From positions 27,335,916-27,399,915 of the forward strand of contig CM057148.1 in NCBI GenBank assembly GCA_029964075.1: a DNA stretch of 64,000 nucleotides, read 5' to 3'. This DNA is from Patiria pectinifera. Lineage: Eukaryota; Echinodermata; Asteroidea; Valvatida; Asterinidae. The notes below the pieces were generated by a model. It was not told where the DNA came from. It searched no databases and saw only the letters and a program-made list of their open reading frames with translations. The stretch's first letter is position 1, and the number at the start of each line of letters is the position of its first letter. Of this stretch, positions 46,401 to 56,320 are shown in pieces. Both the position numbers and the translations under genes were made by a program.

Positions 46401-49400
46401 TATACAATACATTATAAAGTGATGTCAGCAAACTTCGCCAAACTTATCAACTGTTTATTCATTCTAAACATTTCCCAACCTGCCGTTAGAGGGCGCTCTA
46501 ACTTGTTATGACGTCACCTGTATTTTTTCTACAGTACAGACTAGCCAGAATAGTACAAGCAATGTAAGATTTGACCTCAAACAAATTGCAACAGAATTTT
46601 TTTCACCACAGTGCATTTCTATAAGGTCCCTAAAATGACATACTAAAAGTCTTAAGAAATCCAGGTGGTGAAAATATGCCTAATTTGCATAAATTCAAAT
46701 GGCCACATATGCTACGACTTTTGCATTGATTTGGTCATATTTCTCATACTAGATAGCTTTTTGAGGTATTTTAAACAACAATTTTAGTCCTTTTACATTG
46801 ATTTACTCATCATTCTAGACCTTGGTAACGTGATAAATTTAAGGATTTTAACAGTCTTGTGATACCCTGTGCATAAACTCATTTCAGGGACAAAAAATCC
46901 CTTTTTTAAATCCACACGTACACTGCATAGGGATATCACATTTTGCGACACGTATGCCAATTTTGAGATGAGCCAAAAACCAAACAAAAATATTTTACCC
47001 TATCTTTGATATTTTGTAGAAAACATGTTGGGGTCTAATTTTCATCCAAGTTTGTCTCAATGTCGGATGATCCACTAGATCCAATTCAAGGTCAAGGTAA
47101 AGGTCAAAATGTCATTTTACTTCAAATAACCTCAACATGAAAAACAATGGTAAATTTGGATTTCTCATGATGAAACCTTTTAACAAAAATCCAGATTAAA
47201 AAAAATGGCTCACAGATTAAAGAGATATGGTCATTTAAAAATGGCAACAATGTCCATGTTGACCAAATTCCCTGGGCGGTAGCGCGAAAACCGTTTGTTC
47301 GATGGCGCTAAAACTAAAAAATCGGCTTTTCGGTTGAAATTTCCGCATAAACTAAATGTAAACCAATTTGAAGAGGTTAGAGTTTAAAATGTTAAAGTTT
47401 TTGGTGGGTGATTTGACACTGAATGACCCCAATGTCAAATGACAAAATGTTGTTTAAAGTACCCCAAAAAGCAACTTAGGACGAGAATTATTAGATGGGC
47501 CTATTATGTCGTATTTTTGGCCTTTGCATTTTTCTTTGGATAGAGTTTATCTTCCTAAGCTGGAAATCCATTGGTAACATTTTTTTCCATCTTCCATGTG
47601 GCGACCATCTTGGGATTCAAAATGGCTGCCATTTCGGGCCTAATTTCTATCTAACTTCGGACCTGATTGTCATATGAAGTTCATTTTGATGGCAAACCCA
47701 ATGTTTTGATACCAAGGAACCCGAGAAAATCATTTTTGATGGGGTATACTCCCAGTGGAGTACCCCATCAACAATGATTATAACTTGGGTTCCTTGGTAT
47801 CACGAACATGTAGTTTGCCACCTAAATGGACTTCATACGACATTCAGGTGCCACTGGCACCTTATTATTTAGATGAAGTCCAAAACTGCCGCTATTTTTG
47901 AATATCCAATATGGCTGCCACCCATTTGGGATGCCTAAAAATTTTAATTGGATTCCTTGGTATCAAATTTATGTGGTTTGCCACCAATAGACACTTCATA
48001 CGGCATTCAAGTCCAAATTTTACATGCAAATTAGTTCAAAGTGGCGGCAACTTTGAAATATCCAAGATAGCTGCCATCAATTGTGAGTACCCCGTCCACA
48101 GTGATTTACTTTAGTTCATTAAAAAAACATGGACTTCATAGAACATTCAGGTGCAATGTTATTATAAATGAAATCCCAGATGGCGGCTGTTTTGAAAAAT
48201 CCAAGATGGCTGCCATCCATCTGGGATACATCATCAGCAATGGGTCATTTAGATTACTTGGTATCAAATGTGTGGGGTTTGCCACCGAAATTGACTTCGT
48301 ACGACATTCGAGTCCGAATTTATTATGCAAAAAAGCCAAAAATGGCGGCCATTTTGAAATATTCAAGATGGCTGCCATCCATTTGGAGCACATCGTAAAC
48401 AATAATGTACTCGGGTTCATTTGTATCAAAAACATGGGGTTTGCCATCAAAATGAACTTTTTTGTGACAATCAGGTCCGAAGTTACCTGATACAAATAAG
48501 GCTCGAAATGGCGGCTATTTTGAAATCCAAGATGGCCGCCACATGGTAGCTGGGAATAATGTCTCCAATGCATTTCCGATCAACTTAGGGAGGTAAACTC
48601 TGTCCAAATATGGCAAAAAATCCTTTTTAAACAAAAAAAATGCAAAAGTACATAATGGCCTATAATATATGGCCAAATCATATGAAAATCCTATAATTAG
48701 CGGCCTTTTAAATTTATACAAATTAGGCATATTTCCACCACTTGGATTTTCAACAACTTTTTAGGGACCTTATAGCAATGCACTGTGTTGTGAAATTTGA
48801 CTAAAAAAAATTATCAGGGAAAATTCAATTGGTACATGTCCACACATGGCATTCATTATGTTAACTTTAATTAAGACAAATTGATATACGGCATTTATAC
48901 AAAACGGCATTTGGAAAATTTCGGAAACATAGGGATCTTGAAATTTACCTGACTAGAATAATGAGTAAATCAATGTTAAAAGACTAAAACTGACGTTTAA
49001 AGTACCTCCAAAATCTACCTAGTATGAGAAATATGACCAAATCAATGCGAAAGTCCTAGCATATGCGGGCCATTTGGATTTATGCAAATTAGGCATAATT
49101 CCACAACCTGGATTTCTTAAGATTTTTAGTATGTTATTTTAGGGACCTTATAGAAATGCACTGTGGTGAAAAAAAATATCTTGCAATTTGTTTGAGGTCA
49201 AATCTTATATTGCCTGTACTAATAGGTAATATCTAAAAACACTTTTATCGCTTGCAATTTGACACCCGATGTCATACAGAGTGAGTCAAAAATGGGAGCC
49301 CCAAACGGCACACTCTACGCCAAAAAAAATTGCCAGTATTGGGTAAAATCGTACTCTTTATGGCAGTTAGAGGGGAACATGGTCGTTATGGCGGTAAATT

Positions 49401-51707
49401 TGACACAGTAAACCCTGCACTGTGTAAGCATTTTACGCCGAAAAGACGTAAATGTTTACTACCAAAAGCATGTTTCAAAAAAGTACACCCAAAAGAAGTA
49501 ATATTTTCGTTTATCCATAATGTTGATTAAGTCATGCCCAATCCCTGCGGAGTAAAACTTTAAATATTTGTTGTGTTACATTGTATTCAAGAGTTTCTCA
49601 AAAAAAATATGCAAAACAAAATTGTTTCCCTTCATTTCTTATGGGTTTTTTTTTCGCTGCTATTTTTAATTTTGCTAAGGGACAAAAATAACACCAATCA
49701 ATATATATCCTTCCATTTGCAATCTGATTGACCTTTTTACGCACATTACTACAGCGGGACTCGACAACACAACGCTTTCGCTGTACGTGTTCGATGCCTT
49801 CGTTGCCAGTGTCTCATATGCACACACAGACTGGCTCTGTGAGAGCATCTACTTAAATAAGTACAATGAAAATGAAAAGAGGGGTCATTTGCATGGAAAC
49901 ATGCATCATGATCGCACGTTTACTACACCATAATAGTCTACAATATGTAGAAGGCTACATGTCGTTAGCGGAAACTCTCGAAATTTAAACTTTCCTTCAA
50001 AAATGGGGACGAGTTCTGCCAATCTACATGACGTCAAAGTCTCGCGTACGTCCTCCATCTTGAACAATCCGCGCGCGCCTTTAGTGCGATGTATACATGG
50101 TTTACCTAACAAAACGTGAACTTCTGCCCAACTCGGAGTAAACAACAACACGTTTTATCAACTTTTCTCGGTAAGATGTATAGCCTACGCATTTTGAACA
50201 AAATGTACCTCGTAAAGGGGTTAATACACTTACTTTGTTGTTACATAAGCGATACGTAACAAAGTTTTGGGGTTTAAATCAATAATTGTTTAAAAAATGT
50301 ACTCAAGTATTTTATCCAACAACTTTCCCAACAAAACTTTACGCAATGTTTTTAGATTGCAAGACCACTTTTTAAATGAAGTTCTGTACATTTTAAATGA
50401 AGTTCTGCATCTTACATACAAAAGCCCTAGAAATAAGCTTTCTTTCGTGCAAGAATCATTCAAATCACTCATTTATTTTTCAAGTAGAAAGTGTGTGAAT
50501 TGGTTTGGTTTTGCTGAAAAAACACACCTTTTTTGTGATCCGTGGACAGAACTTTATAACGGTGGGTGCGTCTAAACAATTGAAAAAGTACACAAGTGAT
50601 AAAAATGATTTAGGTACAAAAAAGCTTGTTAAATGAGCTTTCATATCCTACATTTTGAAAGCCATGTAGATCATAATTAAGAAAGTGGTTATGCAATTTG
50701 GTTGCCTTTTACTCGCCCTGCATACATGTACGAAGTTCAATGTAACACCTTGAAAGCCAGTGTCGTGTCCAACCATATTGCCCGCATAAATTCCATGAAA
50801 GCACGTCAAATTTTGTAGCATACTTCTAAGGTTGTTGCTGACTGTTTCCGCATGGTTGCCTTAATCACAGTCATAAGCGGTAAAGCTAGTCCAATTATTG
50901 TTACATAGGTCAGATTTCCACATCAGTCACGTAAATTTTCCAGTTGTGACATGGTTATGTAAACAAAATAATGAATGCACAGAACCACAAAATACATGCA
51001 TCACCACGTTTTTGTATTCCTGCTGAAGAATGTTTTCTGTTTTTCTTTCAGGTAGTCATATACATGTCAAATTTCTTGACTAATAGAAACTTAGTTCCTT
51101 ATGGTATTCATTTGGACTATGTTTTCGGACTTTTTCGTTGCACGGGCTTTTCAGTTAATGTCCATTGAATACCTGCTTATTTCATGAACTAGGATTTCAT
51201 TATGCTATGTATTCTACAGTTTACGTTACATTACGTTATGTATTTTGCAGTTTTTGGCGCAAGGGTTGTTGCAACTGGCGTAAGTCCCGGGGATGGGGGT
51301 CGTGTGGTGCGGTTGCACCACACGACCCCCATCTATCTGCAACACTTGGTGGATCTTATTTTCCGATAGTCTACGGATGTTTGTATTCATTTATATTAGC
51401 TGTCAGGCAAACGAGGCGTCAGACTTACTATACGGAGTTACGTCCCAGGTTTCCCGATAACCGCTCGCCAGGATGGCATAGTCCTTTAAGCGTCTGTCAG
51501 GCAGCATCACCCGGCAGGAGGCACAGACGGAGGGGTGGACCACTGCAATTGTATATTAAACTTTATTTAGAAAATAACTTACGGTCTTAACTGCAGTCGC
51601 CGTCTGCTTCTCATACGCTCTGAAGTAGGTCAGAAGAGCCATGTAACACAAACCATGCAGTATAAGGCAGTGATGCATCCTCCAAAACACAGCCAACACA
51701 GGATACA
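35218..51707 (-). CDS. Unrecognised multi-pass membrane protein, seven spliced exons, 5' end missing
   Basis: Minus-strand exons with canonical splice sites and matching phases: 51707-51583 (phase 2 in, 0 out), 37406-37292 (0 to 1), 36584-36526 (1 to 0), 36255-36136 (0 to 0), 35985-35899 (0 to 0), 35650-35512 (0 to 1) and a short last exon 35243-35218 ending in TAA. About 220 residues result, with some six hydrophobic segments, for example CLILHGLCYMALLTYF, AFLVLGILPSVLFLQHLF, HPFVICLLLLDLYLELTFVV, KLVVGVTYSMSMCAFGFLFL, VFVIPLASFIELAYIIYN and IPAFILAVSIANLASKSSVC. A basic cytosolic-type loop (KKYRKTRAR) follows the second. The N-terminal exon lies beyond 51707 and was not found. I do not recognise a family. 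The 14-kb first intron holds LINE, RecQ-like and MITE sequences. Linking the 51.6-kb exon to the rest depends on phase and character only; the last exon is tentative. Confidence 0.6.
37743..37974. mobile_element. MITE with CATGGGCGTCGCCAGG-type ends
   Basis: The left end CATGGGCGTCTCGAGGGGG and the right end CCTGGCGACGCCCATG are inverted. Between them are G-rich and C-rich subterminal runs. Related ends occur at 56174-56190, 60825-60845 and 60990-61005. Non-coding. Confidence 0.65.
37975..39388. other. AT-rich intron sequence
   Basis: Lies in the long first intron of the multi-pass gene. No coding signal; the 86-codon ORF at 39038-39298 has no recognisable domain. Confidence 0.4.
39389..40592 (-). 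pseudogene. CR1/jockey-like LINE reverse transcriptase, 3' half
   Basis: The minus strand reads QYLHGFRQQHSNESQLVNTL, LILDFSKAFDTVAHQRLLKK, after a shift GVPRGTVLGPLMFLLYINDI and IKLFADQ (the catalytic YADD is altered), then a long open 208-codon frame with AGRTPGFLRRNI, LVRSQLEYASIIWDP, HLENIQRRAVRFVSG and LPQLEEMRRQSRL, ending near 39389. This is the fingers-palm-thumb and C-terminal region of a CR1/jockey-group LINE. Frameshifts at about 40010-40150 and 40250 and loss of the active site make it dead. It may be the 3' part of the same insertion as 42528-43870. Confidence 0.85.
40675..40829 (+). pseudogene. LINE C-terminal tail fragment
   Basis: The plus strand reads LPNARRGRRRMTFPDVIARD followed by ADGDTWPDIVESIS. 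A basic RRGRR stretch, then a helix and D..W at the end, is the C-terminal tail typical of craniate/invertebrate LINE ORF2 proteins. It is on the opposite strand to the neighbouring LINE and is a separate fragment. Confidence 0.5.
40830..41286. other. Non-coding stretch
   Basis: GC-rich from 40960 to 41110 with a thrice-repeated CCCATGCGTGTGC unit (41057-41099). No gene. Confidence 0.4.
41287..41558. mobile_element. MITE with GGGCCCAATTTCACGGCGCTGCTTA ends
   Basis: The left end GGGCCCAATTTCACGGCGCT and the right end AGCGCCGTGAAATTGGGCCC are perfect inverted repeats of 20+ bp. The interior has no coding capacity. GGGCCCAATTTCA-ended elements are common in animal genomes. No clear target duplication. 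Confidence 0.8.
41650..41901 (+). pseudogene. N-terminal fragment of a RecQ-like helicase
   Basis: An 83-codon frame: a leader, then KLGISSALKPKKTEAITSFL, DGNDTFVNLPTGYGKPLIYQ and LAP. This is the Q-motif-like region and Walker A of a RecQ/DEAD helicase; in the Walker A loop the residue after the lysine is proline instead of serine or threonine. Similarity stops at about residue 70 in a T-run, and no further motif follows. It looks like a truncated copy in the long intron, not a working gene. Confidence 0.6.
41902..42527. other. Non-coding stretch
   Basis: AT-rich, no coding signal or recognised repeat boundary; if the two LINE parts are one insertion, the missing endonuclease/reverse transcriptase middle has been replaced here. 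Confidence 0.35.
42528..43870 (-). pseudogene. LINE 5' part: ORF1 with SGNH-esterase-like motif and start of ORF2 endonuclease
   Basis: On the minus strand, from about 43870: a serine/proline-rich leader with RFSALAMENVRPATIDDSID and FHEQLVQYRKKHKERN, then after a frame change NTKLLSGKHNVSDIILHVGT with NNTSDNAETI. HVGTNN is block III of SGNH/GDSL-type esterases, found in ORF1 proteins of CR1-like LINEs. A basic C-terminal part follows (42737-43030). The next frame (42528-42740) has FAHFNVRSIMNKIDHFKIL and PFDIICL, the start of an APE-type endonuclease. Three frameshifts or stops break the series. Confidence 0.7.
43871..44640. other. Probable LINE 5' flank and non-coding sequence
   Basis: Lies directly upstream of the LINE ORF1 and includes GGGCCGGCCC near 44038 and a CGCG-rich patch. 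It may hold the LINE 5' untranslated region. No gene. Confidence 0.35.
44641..45640. other. GC-rich stretch with overlapping ORFs, origin unknown
   Basis: Markedly more GC-rich than its surroundings, so long ORFs overlap in several frames (to 137 codons at 44894-45307) without any domain I recognise. It may be a decayed transposase or retroelement segment; its composition suggests an insertion. No splice sites of note. Confidence 0.4.
45641..46549. other. Non-coding stretch
   Basis: AT-rich sequence without coding signal. Confidence 0.35.
46550..49223. mobile_element. 2.7-kb element with about 260-bp terminal inverted repeats and AAGATGGCTGCCAT subrepeats
   Basis: The left end TAGTACAAGCAATGTAAG and the right end CTTATATTGCCTGTACTA are inverted. 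The arms continue inward through GATTTGACCTCAAACAAATT, CACCACAGTGCATTTCTATA, TAATTTGCATAAATTCAAAT and GATTTACTCAT for about 260 bp. A further partial arm copy lies at 48600-48810. The interior 47590-48540 contains about eight spaced copies of a motif with AAGATGGCTGCCATC or its complement. It has no transposase; the ORFs across it are repeat artefacts. Non-autonomous DNA element. Confidence 0.75.
49224..51291. other. Intron sequence, one weak exon-like ORF
   Basis: Mostly AT-rich. On the minus strand at 50075-49980 an ATG opens METs-type text MEDVRETLTSCRLAELVPIF, reminiscent of the start of a SAM domain, in a locally CpG-rich patch. It breaks off without a good donor, so I do not call a gene. 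Confidence 0.3.
51292..51333. other. Perfect 19-bp stem-loop
   Basis: GATGGGGGTCGTGTGGTGC, loop GGTT, then the exact complement. It lies 250 bp downstream of the first visible exon of the multi-pass gene, within its intron (either-strand transcript would fold). Origin unknown. Confidence 0.8.
51583..51707 (-). CDS. First visible exon of the multi-pass membrane protein
   Basis: The acceptor GTGTTCCTTTCAG precedes 51707 and the donor ACC/GTAAGT follows 51583. The 125 bp read YPVLAVFWRMHHCLIL, a helix HGLCYMALLTYF and a polar end RAYEKQTATAVKT. It ends in phase 0, as the next exon at 37406 requires. The 14-kb gap makes the link tentative. Confidence 0.6.
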
Positions 51708-51909
51708 CTGAAAGGAACACTTTACAAACAACAGATATGCGTTTCACTGTGTTTGAAATTGACAGCAAGATAACAATTAGGACATTGGATATTAAGGCAC
51801 TCTAATTTTGGTTCGTTGTTTGCCTTGCCGGCAAAGGGCAAACAGAAAGCAAACGAACTCCATCCCCTGCATTTAAAAAACACTGATTTTATTAGGCTTC
51901 AGCATCAGT

Positions 51910-52225
51910 AACTTTTGTCAATGCTCTCTCGGTCGTTCTTTCGTTTTAGACAACCCCCAAATTGTTGGTATTTCGGATAAAGAGGGTTCATAACAAAGAC
52001 GGGCCAATGAAATGCTGCATTCGTAACCCAACTTTCCGCAACTCGGAGTTTCGACCAATCGAATTATGATCGTCAGGCGGAAAAGCCATTCAATTACGTA
52101 CTCTTTTCTTGTTAGCAACAAAGGCCCTCGTCAAGCCTTCCGTGCCCAACACGGGCTCAATGTAAAGCACTTAACGGGCTTGCGGTAAAACGACTGTGGA
52201 TCAAACAACTTTCTTGTAGGGAACA
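51910..52225. repeat. Dispersed repeat, copy inverted to 61333-61605
   Basis: GAAAGAACG/CGTTCTTTCG, ACCCAACTTTC, GAGTTTCG and TTTCTTGTAGGGAAC blocks occur here and, inverted and diverged, at 61333-61605. Short ORFs in both copies are not a conserved gene. Confidence 0.6.
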
Positions 52226-52435
52226 GCACATTTTCATTGGTTTAAGTTCAAATTATTGCAGACAGATTTTTTTACACGGTTATGCATGTTTGTTTTATCC
52301 GGAGAAGACAAAATAATGCTGCAGTACATACAGACGCGCGTTCTGTAATGGGCGGCGCGCCATTTTTTTCAGCGCATGGGGCAAAAGTTGCGTTACGCGC
52401 ACCTTTAAATCCGTAGGTTTGTATGGAAAGATGTT

Positions 52436-52556
52436 ATACAAATATAACATGGTTTCAGGGTGGACAGTCGATATTCGCTCGACTAGTTTGTCAACTTCCA
52501 ATACCGAGGGGAACTAATATCGACTGTCCACCCGATAAACCATGTCATATTTGTTT
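52436..52556. repeat. Giant hairpin, third copy
   Basis: ATAACATGGTTTCAGGGTGG with ACAGTCGATATTCGCTCGAC pairs with its inverse ending CACCCGATAAACCATGTCAT. It lacks the expanded CGAGGCGAAGCC loop. It lies directly beside MITE copy 3, as the other hairpins lie beside MITE copy 2. Confidence 0.75.
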
Positions 52557-53125
52557 TACTGTACCTCATGCATATTCAGTTGCCTATTCTGTTTTATATT
52601 TAATCATGATCTAATCATGCACCTAAAACAAAATTTTGAGAGAAACTTGCACAGCTCACCAAAAGAATATTTTGGCTTAACTTCACTAGTTCGGTTCGGA
52701 TGCAATAAAGTAGGCCTAACTACAGTTGTAAATACAGTTGTTTGTGTACAACTTTCTTGTGCACAAGAGGCATCTTTGTTGTCCATAAATTTGGTCCAGT
52801 CCGGCATTATATAATGCCATGAATTTACGCGAACCGTTCAACCATGCATCTCTCTTGGGCGATGTTCGCGCGTGTGTACTGCACCCATGCGACAGTTCCT
52901 CGATTGCTTTGTAAAGCGCATGCGTAGTAAACTGTCTCACGGGTCATGCGTAGTAGACTGTCGCACGGGTAACCTGTGCCACAGTTTACTACGCATGCGT
53001 ATTTAGCCTGTGCGTGAATCCTCGCACGCGCGTTTGGTAAACAGCAAGAATAACATCTGGCACGTGATGGTGAATTGACCATTGAAAGTTTGGCTCTCGG
53101 TCATGAATATGTATGAGGTATAGTA
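52557..53125. mobile_element. MITE with TATACCTCATACATATTCA ends, copy 3 (inverted)
   Basis: Left end TACTGTACCTCATGCATATT, right end TGAATATGTATGAGGTATAG. The interior matches copies 1 and 2 read on the other strand, with the palindrome around 52917-52999 (CGCATGCGTAGTAAACTGTC). Non-coding. Confidence 0.75.
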
Positions 53126-53803
53126 AATCTCTAAGTCCGTAAAAGTAATATTTTTGACCTGTAGTAGTTATTTCCCCAACAAAATTTAAAATGGGTTATC
53201 AAGCTGCATGTTCATTTCGAAATTTGAATTTTCCTACGGTGCGTCTTAAGAAGCACCGTTGGAAAGGCCTTCTTTCGTTGATTACTTCAAAATGACAGCT
53301 TGCCAGAAAAAATAATTTCACAAGGACATTAGTCCCCTTACTATCTTTCAACCAAGTACGTTTTTCAACAATAATTACGCCAGCTACTTTTCGGGTAGCT
53401 GCAAATGATGGACTATAGCTGTTATTTTCTTCATCAACAAACAGCATGATGATCATTTCGAATTTCCTTTTTGGTAGTTGTTGCGGTGTCCTTAAACTTA
53501 AATTCACGTCAGTTTTTTAAAGGGACAACACTCCATTGTCTCTCCTCGGGACATGACATACGCCGTTATCAGATACAGTTTTGTACTGTTGGATACTGGA
53601 GGGGATGCACGCCCCTCCCCCAGCCCTTCACCCTTCACCAACAAAATATTTTGTGTTAATGTGCTCTCCTCTAGTGACGTATCCAGCATCTGAAAATCTT
53701 CAAGAAGGCGCAAGAATCTCACAATGTAATTTTTTGGAAAATATAACTTTCACCGTCCCGATGTCATACTGAGAAGGACAGAAACAAACTACAGGAAGAG
53801 GCA
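53126..53803. repeat. Host repeat (uninterrupted copy) and flank
   Basis: 53238-53420 carries AAGCACCGTTGGAAAGGCCT, then ACTATCTTTCAACCAAG, directly continued by TACGTTTTTCAACAATAATT and GCAAATGATGGACTATAGCT. At 33.46-35.02 kb the same repeat is split by the MITE/hairpin cluster. The rest up to 53803 shows no gene. Confidence 0.7.
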
Positions 53804-56007
53804 ATGAGTAAAAAGAATGGAGAAAGAAGAGAACCAAGAAGACATACACCATCTGAAACACACAAAACAGATGATCGCAAAATCAAATGCTACTGCACTA
53901 ATGCACAGAGCTTGATCAACAAGAGAGCAGAGTTAGAAGCCACCATTGAAGAGTTGAAACGGGAAATCATAGGAATCAGAAACTTGGTGTAATCGAACCA
54001 TCGTGGACAGTGAAGTGGCGATAGAGGGCTACAACATGTTCAGACTCGACAAGAACACACCAAGAGGCATAGGAGGGGGAGTCATCATGTATGTTCACAA
54101 CTCTCTCACAGCAGTTGCATGTCATAAGCTGAACAACCTGGAATTTGAAAGTTCCATATGGTGTGTGATTAAGATGGAGTCATCAGAGACCTTGTTGGTA
54201 GGACTGTGCTACAGGAGTCCAAGTAGTTCACAAGAGAACAACAAGAAACGGAGAGACCAGATAATAAATATGAAGACAGTTGACTAAGACACATCACTAA
54301 GACCCATGTCTTAGTGATGGGAGACTTCAACTTCCCTGACATTGACTGGAAGACAAATGCAGTGAATGCCAACCAAGACTCGGAGGCACAGAAATTCTTT
54401 GATGTAACCCAAGATGAGTATCTAGTCCAACATGTACAAAATGCCACTAGGGGCAGGGGACACCAGAATCCATCATTGTTGGCGGGACCTAATCCTTTCC
54501 AGAGATGAAAACATGGTGGAAGAAATTAGGCACCTGGCACCACTTGGAAGCAGTGATCATGGTGGATTATTCTGGGCATATGTCACCCATTCAAGCGTAT
54601 GTACATCAATAGATAGTAGCTTGTCAAAGAATTACGACAAAGGAAATTAGCAGGAGATAAAGAAGAACTTCAAAGAGATAGATTGGGAAACCAATCTTGG
54701 TAATCTCACTTGCCAGGAGGCATGGGATCACTTCAAGGAAGAATACGATCGGACAGTAGAGGCAAATATACCAGAGAGGACAAGGAAGAGAAAGAAACCA
54801 CCATGGCTGAAGTCCGGGGTGAAGAAGTCAATCAAGAAGAAATACAAGCTCTTCCAGAGATACAAGGAAACAAAGAGGTATAAGGATTATGTAGAGTATA
54901 CAAGGCAGAGCAACCAGACCAAGAAAGTTGTTAGAAGTGCACAGGCAGACCACGAAAGGAGATTGACCACGAAAGGAGAAAGAATTCAAGAAGAAGCCCA
55001 AAGCTTTTCATAGCTATGTAAGATCGAAGCAGAAAGTAAGAGTTGGGATATCTCAGCTAGAAAAGCAGGATGGTAGCTTGTCGCGGAATGACATAGAAAC
55101 AGCAAACATTTTGAACGACTTCTTCAAAAGTGTGTACACCAGAGAACCCGAAGGGGAGCCTCCAAGACTCCAGCCTCGTAGGACAGACATGGAAGACCCG
55201 GTACATGCTAGCTTTACCCTGGATGATGTCATCAAGAAGCTTGAAGATCTAAAACCAGACAAGTCACCAGGATTTGACAAGATCCACCCTCAAGTCTTGA
55301 GAGAGTGCAAAATGGAAATACGCCTCTGTATTTTATCTTTAAGAAATCGATTGCAGAAGAAACCATCCCTGAAGACTGGAGACGTGCAAAGGTTGTTCCT
55401 ATCTTTAAGAAAGGATCCAAGATCCAAGCTGGAAACTACCGCCCAGTAAGCCTTACCAGTGTTCCATGTAAAGTGATGGAGTGCTTAGTTAGAGACTCAA
55501 TTCTCAGCCATATCTCATAGTATAAGCTCTTATTCAAAGACCAACACGGATTTATATATCTAATAATATCGAAACTAAGGGCATATGGAATTGGTGGGAA
55601 GGTACTAAGGTGAGTAGAGGAATCCTCTGAATGGGCAGATGTCATAAGTGGAGTTCCACAAGGGTCAGTGCTTGGACCAACTCTATTAATTTTGTTCTAT
55701 ATATCAACGACCTCCCAGATATTGTCTTATCGACGGCTAAACTGTTTGCAGATGACACCAAGCTATACAATGTTGTTGGAAAGGATGGCTCAGATGGCAG
55801 TCAGAAGATTCAAGAAGATCTGCAAACCCTTGAAACATGGTCCCAAACATGGCTATTTCGTTTCAATGCTGCGAAATGCAAGTGCATGCATATGGGCAAG
55901 GAAAACCCAAGGGTTGAATACACCTTAAATGGGGAAACCATTCAAGAAGTTGAGGAAGAGAAGGACCTTGGTGTGCACCTCACAAGTGACTGCAAACCCA
56001 AAATGAG
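53804..56007 (+). pseudogene. LINE (CR1/L2-like) ORF2: endonuclease and reverse transcriptase, 3'-truncated
   Basis: On the plus strand: IKCYCTNAQSLINKRAELEA (endonuclease start), GYNMFRLDKNTPRGIGGGV, TLLVGLCYRSPSSS, MGDFNFPDIDWKT and LGSSDHG, all APE-endonuclease motifs, then a basic linker. The reverse transcriptase follows: FTLDDVIKKLEDLKPDKSPG, WRRAKVVPIFKKGSKIQAGN with YRPVSLTSVPCKV, GVPQGSVLGPTLL and AKLFADDTKLYN (catalytic DD kept). It ends at 56007, before the thumb and C-terminus. A segment between KDQHGFI and the PQGS box is deleted, and several frameshifts, including tandem and inverted microduplications near 54290-54318 and 54945-54980, break it. Confidence 0.9.
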
Positions 56008-56042
56008 GAGTTAGCGCTCTAGTAATTTAATATAGCTCTATG
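56008..56042. repeat. 35-bp sequence identical (inverted) to 29820-29854
   Basis: GAGTTAGCGCTCTAGTAATT followed by TAATATAGCTCTATG, the exact complement of the end of the repeat near 29.8 kb. It marks where the LINE stops and a dispersed repeat begins. Confidence 0.85.
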
Positions 56043-56079
56043 GGTTTTTGTCACTTCGTGAAAACACCGTCGAATATAG

Positions 56080-56320
56080 AAAGACCAAAGTTTTCGACGA
56101 AGGCACGTGTTATAGAAAACAACTGAACAGATTGGATGATTGACGAGTCAGAAAAAAACTCAACCGGTTACCATGGGCGTCGCCAGGATATTTTTTAGAG
56201 GGGAAACGCACTCGAAAGGTTGGGGCAGAGAGATTTGACGCACGCTGTTCATAAACGTTTATATAGGACCTGTATGCACAAAAAGCGTTTCATGATCCTC
56301 ACGGCAGTTCCAGCTGCTAA
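56080..56320. repeat. Repeat with ACCGGTTACCATGGGCGTCGCCAGG, inverted to 60740-60960
   Basis: AGAAAGACCAAAGTTTTCGA, CAGAAAAAAACTCAACCGGT and GGGCGTCGCCAGGATATTTT recur inverted at 60740-60960. Both copies lie outside the foldback element, about 4.5 kb apart. Confidence 0.65.

Noticed and set aside
47911..48573. ORFs of 135 and 145 codons
   Set aside because: They overlap on both strands across the AAGATGGCTGCC subrepeats of a non-coding element.
49980..50078. First exon encoding a SAM-domain start on minus
   Set aside because: Only about 20 suggestive residues and no good donor; kept as a remark only.
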